In this document: in pieces, positions 52,905 through 61,308 of the stretch
Numbering within the stretch: the stretch's first letter is position 1
Layout: every line of letters begins with the position of its first letter
NCBI GenBank assembly: GCA_051004015.1
Contig: JBPCKT010000029.1
Location: 72,110 to 136,109 of the forward strand
DNA: 64,000 nucleotides
From: SXOA01 sp051004015
GTDB taxonomy: Bacteria > Planctomycetota > Planctomycetia > Pirellulales > Pirellulaceae
Reading direction: 5' to 3'
Made by a program: the position numbers and the translations under genes
The notes under the pieces: generated by a model
What the model was told of the DNA's origin: nothing
Databases searched by the model: none
What the model saw: only the letters and a program-made list of their open reading frames with translations

Positions 52905-54578
52905 CTATTTTCCGCCGGCCGGCTTTTTGGCCGGCGGCTTCTCTTTCGGACTTGTGGCGGATCCAGGACGCGATTCCTTTCCGCCCGGCTTCTGACCCTG
53001 GTTGGGTTTTCGTGCATCGAAGACAAAATAGCTCGTTGAATCCTGGGCAAATTTCGGCACCTTGCCGGGGGCGACGGCATCCTCTTCCATTCCCTTGCGA
53101 AAGAAGCGAAGCAACCTGCCGCGGACTCGCTTTTGCGTCGTCGTGCAGACCATCAACTGCTGGGGCTGGTTGGGGGCGACCTGTGGTTTGCCCTTTTGGC
53201 CCTGGTCCCCCGCCTCGCTAGCGGAGCGCCCATAGGCGGCGTTTCCAAAACCAGAAATGGTAATGGGCTTGGCGAGGACCAAGGATTTGATGTCGTGCTG
53301 CCCGTGTCCCCTCGCCGCCAAACGTGGTTGCTTGCCACCTGAAGGAACATTGAATTGCTTATCCTTCACGAGTTGGTTGTTTTCGCCCGCCAGGGGAAAC
53401 AACAAAGTCAGCTCTCCTTCGGGCCCCACGTCAAACAGATAGAGGTAACCTGCCTCGCCACTAACGCAGGAAATCTTGATTTCCTTTCCGGCATCGAAGC
53501 GCGCTCCATCTCCGCCTTCCACGAAGGCGTCCAGCTTGAAGTGGCTCGTCTTATTGGTTACCAAGTCGAGCAGCTCTTGGGGACTGAGAATGTTGGCGAA
53601 CTGCACCTCCGGCGCGGGAGGGACCGGCGTGGTGTTGACCATGGGGGCCGGGACATCCACCACGGGGCCGTTGCCCGCATTGCCAGAGCCGGGAGTTTCC
53701 GGAGGAGTCGTCGGCGGAGTGGCGATGGGCGGATTCTCGCCCCCCACGGGATACCCCAAGATAGTCGCCACTTGTGCGATATCGACCTCCGGGTTTTCCG
53801 CCTGAGCAACCTGGGGATACCAGGCAAAATCTGGATGGTCCTCTATGCTCTCGCCGGTCCATTCTCCCGTGCCTTCCACGACCGCTCCGTTTTCCAGTTT
53901 GACGCGAAAGGTATAGGTTCGCAGTGAAGCGCGAGTTCCCACGTAATCCGGTTCGACATCATCATCCGCCAACAGCAACTGCATGGTGCAGGATTCCCAG
54001 CCGCCCGCTCCGGCTTCCTGGTCCACCCGATACTGGTAAATCGGATAGTTCCAAACCTGCGTGCCAGCATCGAGATCCAGAATCAAAGGGATGCGGTCGC
54101 GTCCTAAATAAAGCTGAAGCACCCGCCAGAGGGCATCCGGCCTGAGATCGTTCTTGTCATCCGCGGGACCTTCATAGCGGTCGCCGTAGAAGTTGGATGC
54201 GTCTTGGGCGTGGCAAGCGCACAACAATCCCTTCTTATCCCCCACCGAGAAATCCACGCCGCGCACGACCGAACCCTGCTTCGGCTCTTTTTCACTTACC
54301 GCGGCAGCGGACCAGGCATGACAGTAACCCCACCAATCGCTGTCCGAAGATGCTTTCGCAGGCTGGACGTGCTTGACGTCTTCCCACGGGGCCGCTTTCT
54401 TCCCAAGCAACCGATCGTATTTGGTCAGTGGCCCCACCAACCCGCCTTGCTTGTGCGGATACCAGTAGCCGGACCACGGATTGACCGCTGCCGACCCGCT
54501 TTCTTGACCCGCCAGCGGCGAGGAGCCCAGGCAAATCGCCCCGAGAAGCACGATGACAACCAGTATGGTCCGCGACAT
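52905..54578 (-). CDS. Transglutaminase-elicitor-like protein with DUF4384 domain
   Basis: Protein of 557 residues with a Sec signal. The N-terminal ~240 residues follow the pattern of transglutaminase-elicitor proteins (PF16683-like): GYWYP, TKYDRLLGK, WWGYCHAWSAAAV with Cys86 as the likely nucleophile, and LILDLDAGTQVWNYPIYQY. A Pro-rich linker (about 275-330) leads to a DUF4384 domain (about 345-440: FDAGKEIKISCVSGEAGYLYLF). The tail is Lys/Pro/Gly-rich. A cross-linking or peptidase function is possible. The pairing with DUF4384 is shared with the adjacent caspase gene. Confidence 0.72.
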   Translation of the reverse strand: MSRTILVVIVLLGAICLGSSPLAGQESGSAAVNPWSGYWYPHKQGGLVGPLTKYDRLLGKKAAPWEDVKHVQPAKASSDSDWWGYCHAWSAAAVSEKEPKQGSVVRGVDFSVGDKKGLLCACHAQDASNFYGDRYEGPADDKNDLRPDALWRVLQLYLGRDRIPLILDLDAGTQVWNYPIYQYRVDQEAGAGGWESCTMQLLLADDDVEPDYVGTRASLRTYTFRVKLENGAVVEGTGEWTGESIEDHPDFAWYPQVAQAENPEVDIAQVATILGYPVGGENPPIATPPTTPPETPGSGNAGNGPVVDVPAPMVNTTPVPPAPEVQFANILSPQELLDLVTNKTSHFKLDAFVEGGDGARFDAGKEIKISCVSGEAGYLYLFDVGPEGELTLLFPLAGENNQLVKDKQFNVPSGGKQPRLAARGHGQHDIKSLVLAKPITISGFGNAAYGRSASEAGDQGQKGKPQVAPNQPQQLMVCTTTQKRVRGRLLRFFRKGMEEDAVAPGKVPKFAQDSTSYFVFDARKPNQGQKPGGKESRPGSATSPKEKPPAKKPAGGK

Positions 54579-54626
54579 ATCTTGATCTCCTGCGAATCGC
54601 TATCTTAGTTTTGCCGTGCTGGGCTG

Positions 54627-55430
54627 CTACTTTCCCTGGGTTTCCGCCGGCTCGACGACCAGCCAGGCCTGCGTATGCCCATCGTTCGAGTAAACCGGCC
54701 AGGGCCGCTCCGCCTGCCAAAGCTGCGTCACACTTTGCTGCCCGGCTGCAAGACGCACTTCGACGGCCGGCGATTTCTCCAAGGATTTGCTGAGCGAGCG
54801 GGGGATGAACTCCATTGATTTTGCGCTCGGGCTCTGTACGTCTTGCGTCACCGCGTGCGCGAACCGCATCTTGACTCCAATGTCCTTGGATTGGCCCGTT
54901 GGTTGGCTGGTGTACTTGAATTGGCCTTTCGGTTTTCCGGCGATAAACGCCGGCAGTCCGACCGGCAGGACGTTAATCGGCGGCAAAACGGGACTCTGGC
55001 CCCCATCGCCCGGCTCATAGGTTTCTTCCACGGTTCGCAAAGCGCCGGCAACCGGCAACTCCGTCTGGAAACGGCGGAGGAACAGCGTATCCTTGTCCAC
55101 CCAAATCTTTGTGGCGGGCTTGAGCCGGCCCTTGGCTAGACATTCGATGTCGATCCGCCAGCAATCGCGAGTGGCAACTTTCTCCGAATCACCGACTTTG
55201 AACTTCCAGCGGATGCGATTGGGCGTGCCTTTGGAATCCGCCTCGCGCCCCTGAAGTTTCTGAGTTACCGTCTCCACCGTCCAGGAGTCTCCCTTTTCCC
55301 AGCGCGGCTTTGACAGCGCCGCCGGACTCGCTGGCGTTTTCTTCTCGGGTTCGTCCTCGCACCGAACCGGCTGTATGCAGGAAAACGCGGCGAGGCAGAA
55401 TGCCGCGGCCAGGAATCGCAAGAACCTCAT
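54627..55430 (-). CDS. Exported protein of unknown function
   Basis: Protein of 267 residues starting at 55430 with a Sec signal (MRFLRFLAAAFCLAAFSCI); the Cys at the end (AAFSC) could be a weak lipobox. The mature domain is beta-rich: WEKGDSWTVETVTQKLQG, KFKVGDSEKVATRDCWRIDIECL, LFLRRFQTELPV. It is the first gene of the operon with the TGase-elicitor-like and caspase genes (gaps 48 and 74 nt). An upstream Met at 55649 adds low-complexity sequence and is not used. Confidence 0.75.
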   Translation of the reverse strand: MRFLRFLAAAFCLAAFSCIQPVRCEDEPEKKTPASPAALSKPRWEKGDSWTVETVTQKLQGREADSKGTPNRIRWKFKVGDSEKVATRDCWRIDIECLAKGRLKPATKIWVDKDTLFLRRFQTELPVAGALRTVEETYEPGDGGQSPVLPPINVLPVGLPAFIAGKPKGQFKYTSQPTGQSKDIGVKMRFAHAVTQDVQSPSAKSMEFIPRSLSKSLEKSPAVEVRLAAGQQSVTQLWQAERPWPVYSNDGHTQAWLVVEPAETQGK

Positions 55431-56009
55431 GGGGGAGCTCCCTTGTTTCGAGACGAAGTTCGCCTTCCCAAGTTGGGCGAGGCGAACTCCCTCTATCATG
55501 AAATCGCAAAACGCGCCTGCGGGCCGACAGGTCCGGACAAATAAAGTCAGTGATTCTCCCGCCACAAGCCGTCGACCCCGCTTCGCCACGCACGACGAAG
55601 TTCCTAGAAATGGGCGAATTAGGCGAGTCGAAAGAAGTTGCGGGGCCAATTATGCTGCTTCAAACAAGGGAAAGCAAGTAGCGCGGCAAGAACATTCGCC
55701 CTCGTCTCACTTGGTCGTTGTCGGCTTCGCCGCCAGCAAATCGAAGGTGGCGCCAAAGGGCGAGCCCAGGAGCCCCACGCCATTCGGGCCAAGACTGGTC
55801 GATTCCCAGGGATTGCCGCGAGCGTCTGATTGCGGGCAGGAGGATCGGGGAATGCGGGCCCAAAAAAATCAGGTTCCCGTGTCGGGCGAGCCGCGGAAAT
55901 TGCTATTTAACTCTTATCGGGGGCGAAACTACTTGAAACTCGCCTTCTGCCCTGCGATACTTCCCAGCCTCTTCGGATTCGTGCTTCCGTCCATCTTCAG
56001 GAGCCTCCC
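55431..56009. other. 579-bp divergent intergenic interval
   Basis: Lies between two divergent operons of the caspase region and probably holds both promoters. I see no clear sigma-70 hexamers or palindromic operator. One minus-strand segment, 55707-55868, is open for 53 codons without a start and ends LLGSPFGATFDLLAAKPTTTK-like; it has a coding-like third-base pattern and may be the tail of a lost gene. Confidence 0.45.
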
Positions 56010-56855
56010 ATGAATGTCCGTTTTTCGCTCGTCCCCTTGGCTGTCCTGTGGACTGCCAGCATCGTGCTCGCTGCCGAATCGGATTCCGGCAGCGTCCACG
56101 GCGTCATTTCCAGCTTCAACGGGAAGGGCAAAATCAAGCTGCTCACCGTAAAAGTTCAGGAGCCCAGCAAAATCCAGGAGCCAGGCAAGATTCCAGAGCC
56201 TGACAAGAAGCAAAAGCCCGGACAAGACGCGGGCCAAGACCCCGGCCAGAAGCCGGACCAGAAGGAAAAACCAAAAGCGGATCAGAACCCTGGTCAAACC
56301 GACCAGAAGCCCGTGAAGAAGGACAAGCCCAAGCCTCCCGCGGACCAGTCCCCCACGGATCAAGCACCCACCAAGCCCGTCAAACCGGGACCGGATGCCG
56401 GGGGATCGGAAACGGAAGTCGCTTTCACGGTCGATGATAAGACTGAAATTGTCGTGAAGGGTAAAGTTGAGGAGCCGGCGGGTCTCGATGCCTTGAAGCC
56501 GGGCCGATCCGTCATGGTGGATTACGGTCCTGTGACGCTGCTGTTGGATAGTGGCAAGCCAGAGCCTGCTACCCCGGGACAAGAGAAAGCGGAACAAGAC
56601 CAGAGCACCGACCAGAAGCCTGGAGAGCCAAAAAAGCCCGTGCCCGGCGACCAGAAACCTCCCAAAAAGGGGAAGCCCGGAGCAAAAGTAACCTATCGGG
56701 CTCAGAAAATCACCATCGCTGGCGACAAGCCCGGCAAGCCGCAGCAGCAGAAGCCCGAAAAGCCGGGCAAGCCCGGTCAGGGCAAGCCCGGTCAGGACAA
56801 GCCCGGTCAGGACAAGCCCGGTCAAGACAAGCCGAACCCTGAGAAGGATACCTAG
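56010..56855 (+). CDS. Secreted Pro/Lys/Gln-rich low-complexity protein
   Basis: Protein of 281 residues with a Sec signal (cut near VLAAE, residue ~22). A short ordered segment (GVISSFNGKGKIKLLTVKV) leads to a disordered PDQKP-type stretch. Residues ~125-185 look folded (EVAFTVDDKTEIVVKGKVEE, RSVMVDYGPVTLLLD), and the C-terminal third is again KPGQ-rich, ending in four 15-bp tandem copies. The folded stretch with two DDKT/VDYG strands looks like an OB-type or SH3-like unit. No function. Confidence 0.7.
   Translation: MNVRFSLVPLAVLWTASIVLAAESDSGSVHGVISSFNGKGKIKLLTVKVQEPSKIQEPGKIPEPDKKQKPGQDAGQDPGQKPDQKEKPKADQNPGQTDQKPVKKDKPKPPADQSPTDQAPTKPVKPGPDAGGSETEVAFTVDDKTEIVVKGKVEEPAGLDALKPGRSVMVDYGPVTLLLDSGKPEPATPGQEKAEQDQSTDQKPGEPKKPVPGDQKPPKKGKPGAKVTYRAQKITIAGDKPGKPQQQKPEKPGKPGQGKPGQDKPGQDKPGQDKPNPEKDT
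56775..56834 (+). repeat. Four tandem 15-bp coding repeats (GQDKP)
   Basis: Units GGTCAGGGCAAGCCC, GGTCAGGACAAGCCC (twice) and GGTCAAGACAAGCCG start at 56775, 56790, 56805 and 56820. They encode the repeating GQ(G/D)KP at the end of the 56010 protein. High identity suggests recent slippage. Confidence 0.85.
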
Positions 56856-57082
56856 GAACCGCAAGCGATCGGGCCAGCAAGCGACAACTTTACCCCCGCA
56901 GTGGAATCAATTCCTCTGGGGGCCGAAAGGGCGGTTGAAGCCTCCTCGATTCGCCTGATGAACGCAGACCAATTGTTCCGGCTTTTTTGCTTGCAAACCC
57001 CTCTAGACCTCGCTAGACTCGGAAACGATTGGGCGGAGACCCGTGCGTCTGCGAGCAACGATCCGATAAATGCGTTTAAAAT

Positions 57083-58636
57083 ATGGCGCCCCACCCCACT
57101 CCTTTGCTTTTGGCAGGCTGTTCACTAGGCCTTCTTCTGTCGTTGGCCTGGTGTGACTCGGCTTCAGGCGCGGAAGGCAGGCGTTTGGCCGTTGTCATCG
57201 GTGTGGACGACTATACGGACGACAAGATTAGTGACCTAGAAGTAGCGGTCAAGGATGCTCTACGGTTGGGGGCGGTCTTGAAGAATGATTGCCGATTCGA
57301 TGTAGTGCATGAGATTTACGATAACCATCCCCAGCCGAGCAATCGGCCGCTGCTGTCGAACATTCAGAAAATCATTCGGAGCACGCTGCTGGACTGTGGC
57401 CCGGAGGATACCGTCGTCATTTTTTTCTCGGGGCACGGTTTTGTGAACGGCGACGTCAGCTTTCTGGCGCCCCAAGATTGCCTCGGAAAGAAAGCAGCTC
57501 TGAGCGGATACCGCACCAAGAATCTGATCGAAGATCTGGAAGAGTGCGAAGCGCGGCAAAAGATCTTGATCCTTGATTGTTGTCATGCCGGAGGCGCTGG
57601 GGCCAAGGACGCCGAAGCCAAAATCGCCAAGGCGTTTGAAGCTGTTCCGAAGCTTGTAACTCTCGCGAGTTGCGAGGCGAATCAGGAGTCGCAGCAATGG
57701 ATTGCCATGGGACAAAGCGTTTTCACATTTCATCTCTTGCGGGGCCTGGAAGGCGCGGCTGACCGCAACGGCGACGGCGACGTCGACACGCAGGAGCTGC
57801 ATGGCTATCTCGGCCCCCGCGTGCAGGAGACGGCCAAATCGATGAACCTTGGGGCACAAAGACCCGTGAAATTTCCCAAACAAGAGCCTCACCCTCTTGT
57901 GATTGCCAGGCCCCGCGGCTTCAAGACGGTGCATGACATGCAGCTCATTCGGATAGCTGAGGGCACGTTTACCATGGGCTCACCTGCCGACGAGGAGGGA
58001 AATCCTGACGAGAAACAACGAGTCGAAAAGATCTCCAACAGCTTCTACATGGGCCAAACCGAAGTAACCCAGCGGCAATTCGCTGCCGTAATGGGCCGTA
58101 ACCCCAGCCGCTTTCTTAGCGTGGGAGAAGACAAAGAAACTCGGGAAGCGGAGAACCGTCCGGTGGAATCCGTTTCTTTTGAAGATGCCAAGGCATTCTG
58201 CGACAATTTGTCGCAGTCCCCGCAGGAGAAAGAAGCGGGCCGCGTTTATCGCTTGCCCACCGAAGCAGAATGGGAGTACGCTTGCCGCGCCGGCACAAAA
58301 ACAGCCGTCCATTTTGGAAATAGTCTCACCTCCCATCAGGCAAACTTTGACGGCAACTTTCCTCTTGGTCAGGCAGTCGCGGGACCCGACCGCAACTCGA
58401 CGATCCCGGTTGGCACGTTTGGTGCCAACGATTGGGGGCTCAAGGACATGCACGGAAACGTCTGGGAGTGGTGCGACACATTGCTGGACGCAGAGGAAGG
58501 ACAAAATGACCGCGTCATTCGGGGCGGCGGCTGGGATGACAACGGCTATGCCTGTCGCTCGGCGTTCCGAGGGGGTTACGTGCCCGAGCGCGGACGTAAA
58601 GACATTGGGTTCAGGGTGGTTTGCGAGTTTCGGTGA
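57083..58636 (+). CDS. Exported caspase-family protein fused to a formylglycine-generating-enzyme-like domain
   Basis: Protein of 517 residues with a hydrophobic signal (10-30). The caspase domain (about 33-250) has His118 in FFSGHG and Cys167 in LDCCHAGG. From about 285 to the end an FGE-sulfatase/SUMF1 domain follows: MQLIRIAEGTFTMGSPADEE, YMGQTEVTQRQFAAVMGRNP, YRLPTEAEWEYACRAG and GGWDDNGYACRSAFRGG. FGE domains in bacteria often act as target-binding (C-type lectin-like) modules rather than enzymes; the cysteines of the copper site of true FGE are not obvious here. It may steer the protease to a partner. Confidence 0.92.
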   Translation: MAPHPTPLLLAGCSLGLLLSLAWCDSASGAEGRRLAVVIGVDDYTDDKISDLEVAVKDALRLGAVLKNDCRFDVVHEIYDNHPQPSNRPLLSNIQKIIRSTLLDCGPEDTVVIFFSGHGFVNGDVSFLAPQDCLGKKAALSGYRTKNLIEDLEECEARQKILILDCCHAGGAGAKDAEAKIAKAFEAVPKLVTLASCEANQESQQWIAMGQSVFTFHLLRGLEGAADRNGDGDVDTQELHGYLGPRVQETAKSMNLGAQRPVKFPKQEPHPLVIARPRGFKTVHDMQLIRIAEGTFTMGSPADEEGNPDEKQRVEKISNSFYMGQTEVTQRQFAAVMGRNPSRFLSVGEDKETREAENRPVESVSFEDAKAFCDNLSQSPQEKEAGRVYRLPTEAEWEYACRAGTKTAVHFGNSLTSHQANFDGNFPLGQAVAGPDRNSTIPVGTFGANDWGLKDMHGNVWEWCDTLLDAEEGQNDRVIRGGGWDDNGYACRSAFRGGYVPERGRKDIGFRVVCEFR

Positions 58637-58668
58637 ACTAGTCATCGCGTAAAGTTTGGAGCATCATC

Positions 58669-59868
58669 ATGCAGGGAATTGCAAGCAAGTACGGGGCTGG
58701 ACTGTTCGTCTTGGCCGCACTATGCCTGGTTTGGTGCCCGACGGCCAAAAGCCAGGAAAGCCAGGAAAGGGCAAAGGACACCCAGGAAGTAATAGCAACT
58801 GAATTGTCGGCTACCATTGGCGACATCGTCCAGTGGATCAAGTCGCAAGGGGACGAGTCCATGTTCATCGACAGCTTTCGGATTGTCCCCCCCTCCTTGA
58901 ACAGCACAAACGGTAACTTGCTAAAGCTTGCAATTGCAGAAGGGATTAGTGAAAAGATAACCGTGAAGCGGCAATCCAAATACTCACTAACCGGCAAGGC
59001 CTCGTACGTAATCTCCAATGGAGTTGGTTCGGCGGAAATGGACTTCACGGTTGATTACAAGACGGGTGGCAAACCCACCAGCAAAGCTTTTGCCGCCCGT
59101 ACCACAAGTTCTCGGGTAATTGACGTCTTGTTCGGCAACACCATTTCGCATGCTCCCACGGATCGTGAGCCTGACCGCAGCCGACATGCCGCCGGAGCCG
59201 CCGCTGATCGCGACACTGGCAATCCGGCTAAACCGCCTTACGAGGGAACAAAAGTGCAACTCTTGGACGCCAATGGGAAGCCAGACCTGGCGCTCGAAAT
59301 TGCGGTTCGCGACAAAGGGCTAGGACCCTACGTTCCTAAAGAGATCATGCTTGGGAACGGCGATTCGTTGGGTACGTCGACGCCGTGGGTGCGAATTTCC
59401 AAGGGACAAGAGTATGAGATACGCATCTATAATTACGACGAGACATACGATGTCTTCGCCGAAATACTTGTTGACGGAGTTAACGTCAATTATTTCTATA
59501 ACGACGATCAAGGAAAGGCTTTTCGCCCTCAGCAGCGAGTCAGCCACTGGCTCGTACATCGCGCTTCGTCATCGCAGACGCCAAACTCCGTAAGAATCTC
59601 GGGATGGCAGCGCAACAAAGCCGAAGCAAATAGATTTGAGATAAAGGATTTTCCAGAGAGCGCCGCAGCCGAGATCAACCTCGAAGAATCGGACGCCATT
59701 GGCACCATCACGGTGATTTATCGCAAGGCTTGGAAACCTGGAGAAAAGGTCGCGCAGCGGGATGCTACCGCGCGAGGCGACTTGTTTGAAAACCCAGTGG
59801 ATGTAACCACTCGGGAAACCGGCAAGGTGCGAGGTCAAGTCTGTATCAGGTATTCCGCGGAACCGTAA
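58669..59868 (+). CDS. Exported protein of unknown function
   Basis: Protein of 399 residues, 32 nt after the caspase/FGE gene. Sec signal, then an N-terminal region (about 45-150) with IVQWIKSQGDESMFIDSFRI and LAIAEGISEKITVKRQSKYSL, whose pattern resembles CsgG/FlgO-type periplasmic assembly domains, but the match is weak. The C-terminal ~230 residues have VQLLDANGKPDLALEIAV and YEIRIYNYDETYDVFAEILV, a beta-rich domain. It is translated from the same likely transcript as the two caspase genes around it. Confidence 0.7.
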   Translation: MQGIASKYGAGLFVLAALCLVWCPTAKSQESQERAKDTQEVIATELSATIGDIVQWIKSQGDESMFIDSFRIVPPSLNSTNGNLLKLAIAEGISEKITVKRQSKYSLTGKASYVISNGVGSAEMDFTVDYKTGGKPTSKAFAARTTSSRVIDVLFGNTISHAPTDREPDRSRHAAGAAADRDTGNPAKPPYEGTKVQLLDANGKPDLALEIAVRDKGLGPYVPKEIMLGNGDSLGTSTPWVRISKGQEYEIRIYNYDETYDVFAEILVDGVNVNYFYNDDQGKAFRPQQRVSHWLVHRASSSQTPNSVRISGWQRNKAEANRFEIKDFPESAAAEINLEESDAIGTITVIYRKAWKPGEKVAQRDATARGDLFENPVDVTTRETGKVRGQVCIRYSAEP

Positions 59869-59908
59869 AGCTCGATTGTCGAGGCGAATCTAAAAAAAGA
59901 GGGAACTT

Positions 59909-61201
59909 ATGCAAATCAAGAGTCAATTCTGGTTCCAACTGAGGTTGGTTGCCTGGATCCCATTGCTCATTTGCCTTGGCCTGACACCGTCAGTACGCGC
60001 CGATCGCTTTGCCTTTTTGGTCGGAGTCGGTGACTACGACCCCCAGGGATCCGATAAGCGGGACTTGCCCAACACGGTGGCCGAGACCGAAGAGTTGGAA
60101 GCCATTTTGAAGGCCCAAAGAGACGCCAGCGGCAACAGCTACTATAAGAAAATCATCAAGATCTCGGACAATTCAACTACCTTGCAACCGACTCGGGACA
60201 ATATTCTGGAGAAGGGCCTTAAAGAGCTTCGAGAGGAAATGTTGCTCAACAACCCCGTGGGCGCGAGGGACCACAGCCTTCTCATTGTGCTTAACGGACA
60301 CGGGCTGGAACTTGAAGCAGATAACTACGACTTTACTTTTTGCCCCAAGGATGCCAGCAAGCAAGATCGGAATTCACGGATAGCGATTCCTGAATTCCTC
60401 GACAAGCTCCGCACTGCTGCGGGAAAGCCAATTCCCGACCAAGTTTTCTTCGTGGTCAATGCGTGCCGCAACGATCCACTGGCGGGGCAGAATTTTGATT
60501 CGGAAGGCCGAGGTGCGAAAAACAAGAATGTGACCATTCCCGTTCGTCGCAGCGCCATTTTGTTCGCCTGCGACACTGGGCAGGAGAGCCTAATCGATAC
60601 CCAAGTTGATCGCGGTCCACGGAGCTTCTTTATGAGCCATCTCATGGCAGCCTGGATGGGCGCTGCCGACGGAGTCTTGACCACGAAGCCAAAAGACGGC
60701 CAGGTCGACTTGTTAGAACTGGAGAGTTATCTCGCAAGTAATGTAAAGGACCAGGTCAAGAAGATCAAGAAAGTCGGTCAAAACCCAGTTGTCTATAGCA
60801 GGGCCGTCAAAGACGACTGGATTATCAACGCATCGATTAGTGCTTCCGTGCGAGATGCCAACACCATCGTCGGCGATGTGCCCGCAGCGCTCACCTACAC
60901 CAAGAATTGGAAGAAGAAAACATTCGTTGGCGTCGATTTCTCGGGCGAGACAATCGACAACAAGGAGTTGACAGGATCTCGTTTTATACGTTGCCGGCTG
61001 GCCGGCACAAAATTCCTGGGAGACAGCAGTCTATATGACGTTGCATTTGTGAACTGTGAGCTCCGCGGAATGGATTTGACTTATGCAAGACATGTCGACA
61101 AGCTTGTTTATGAAGGCACGAATACGGGTGCCTCGAAGATTATTTGGGGGCCGCATCGGGCGCCAAAATTTGATTTGGACACAGGCGAAGCTAGGCCTTA
61201 A
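59909..61201 (+). CDS. Exported caspase-family protein with pentapeptide-like C-terminus
   Basis: Protein of 430 residues with a Sec signal (cut near ADRFA, residue ~32). Caspase fold (about 33-250): His131 in VLNGHGLEL and Cys186 in VVNACRNDP; His and Cys are both present. The C-terminal ~80 residues have a beta-helix-like pentapeptide pattern (FVGVDFSGETIDNKELTGSR, then FIRCRLAGTKFLGD). Third caspase of the region, 40 nt after the preceding gene, so likely one transcript with 57083 and 58669. Confidence 0.88.
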   Translation: MQIKSQFWFQLRLVAWIPLLICLGLTPSVRADRFAFLVGVGDYDPQGSDKRDLPNTVAETEELEAILKAQRDASGNSYYKKIIKISDNSTTLQPTRDNILEKGLKELREEMLLNNPVGARDHSLLIVLNGHGLELEADNYDFTFCPKDASKQDRNSRIAIPEFLDKLRTAAGKPIPDQVFFVVNACRNDPLAGQNFDSEGRGAKNKNVTIPVRRSAILFACDTGQESLIDTQVDRGPRSFFMSHLMAAWMGAADGVLTTKPKDGQVDLLELESYLASNVKDQVKKIKKVGQNPVVYSRAVKDDWIINASISASVRDANTIVGDVPAALTYTKNWKKKTFVGVDFSGETIDNKELTGSRFIRCRLAGTKFLGDSSLYDVAFVNCELRGMDLTYARHVDKLVYEGTNTGASKIIWGPHRAPKFDLDTGEARP

Positions 61202-61308
61202 TCGCGAGGAAAGCGCGGTAGATAGATTGGATAGGTGGATTTTTGTTTGAGATCTCGAGAGCAGCGAAGTGCTCCTCTCTTCTAGCCGTTTTTTTTGGAG
61301 CCGCAACT

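Noticed and set aside
55375..56013. 212-codon plus-strand frame before the 56010 gene
   Set aside because: Overlaps the upstream region of both operons, lacks a signal or domain and has no coding-like third-base pattern.
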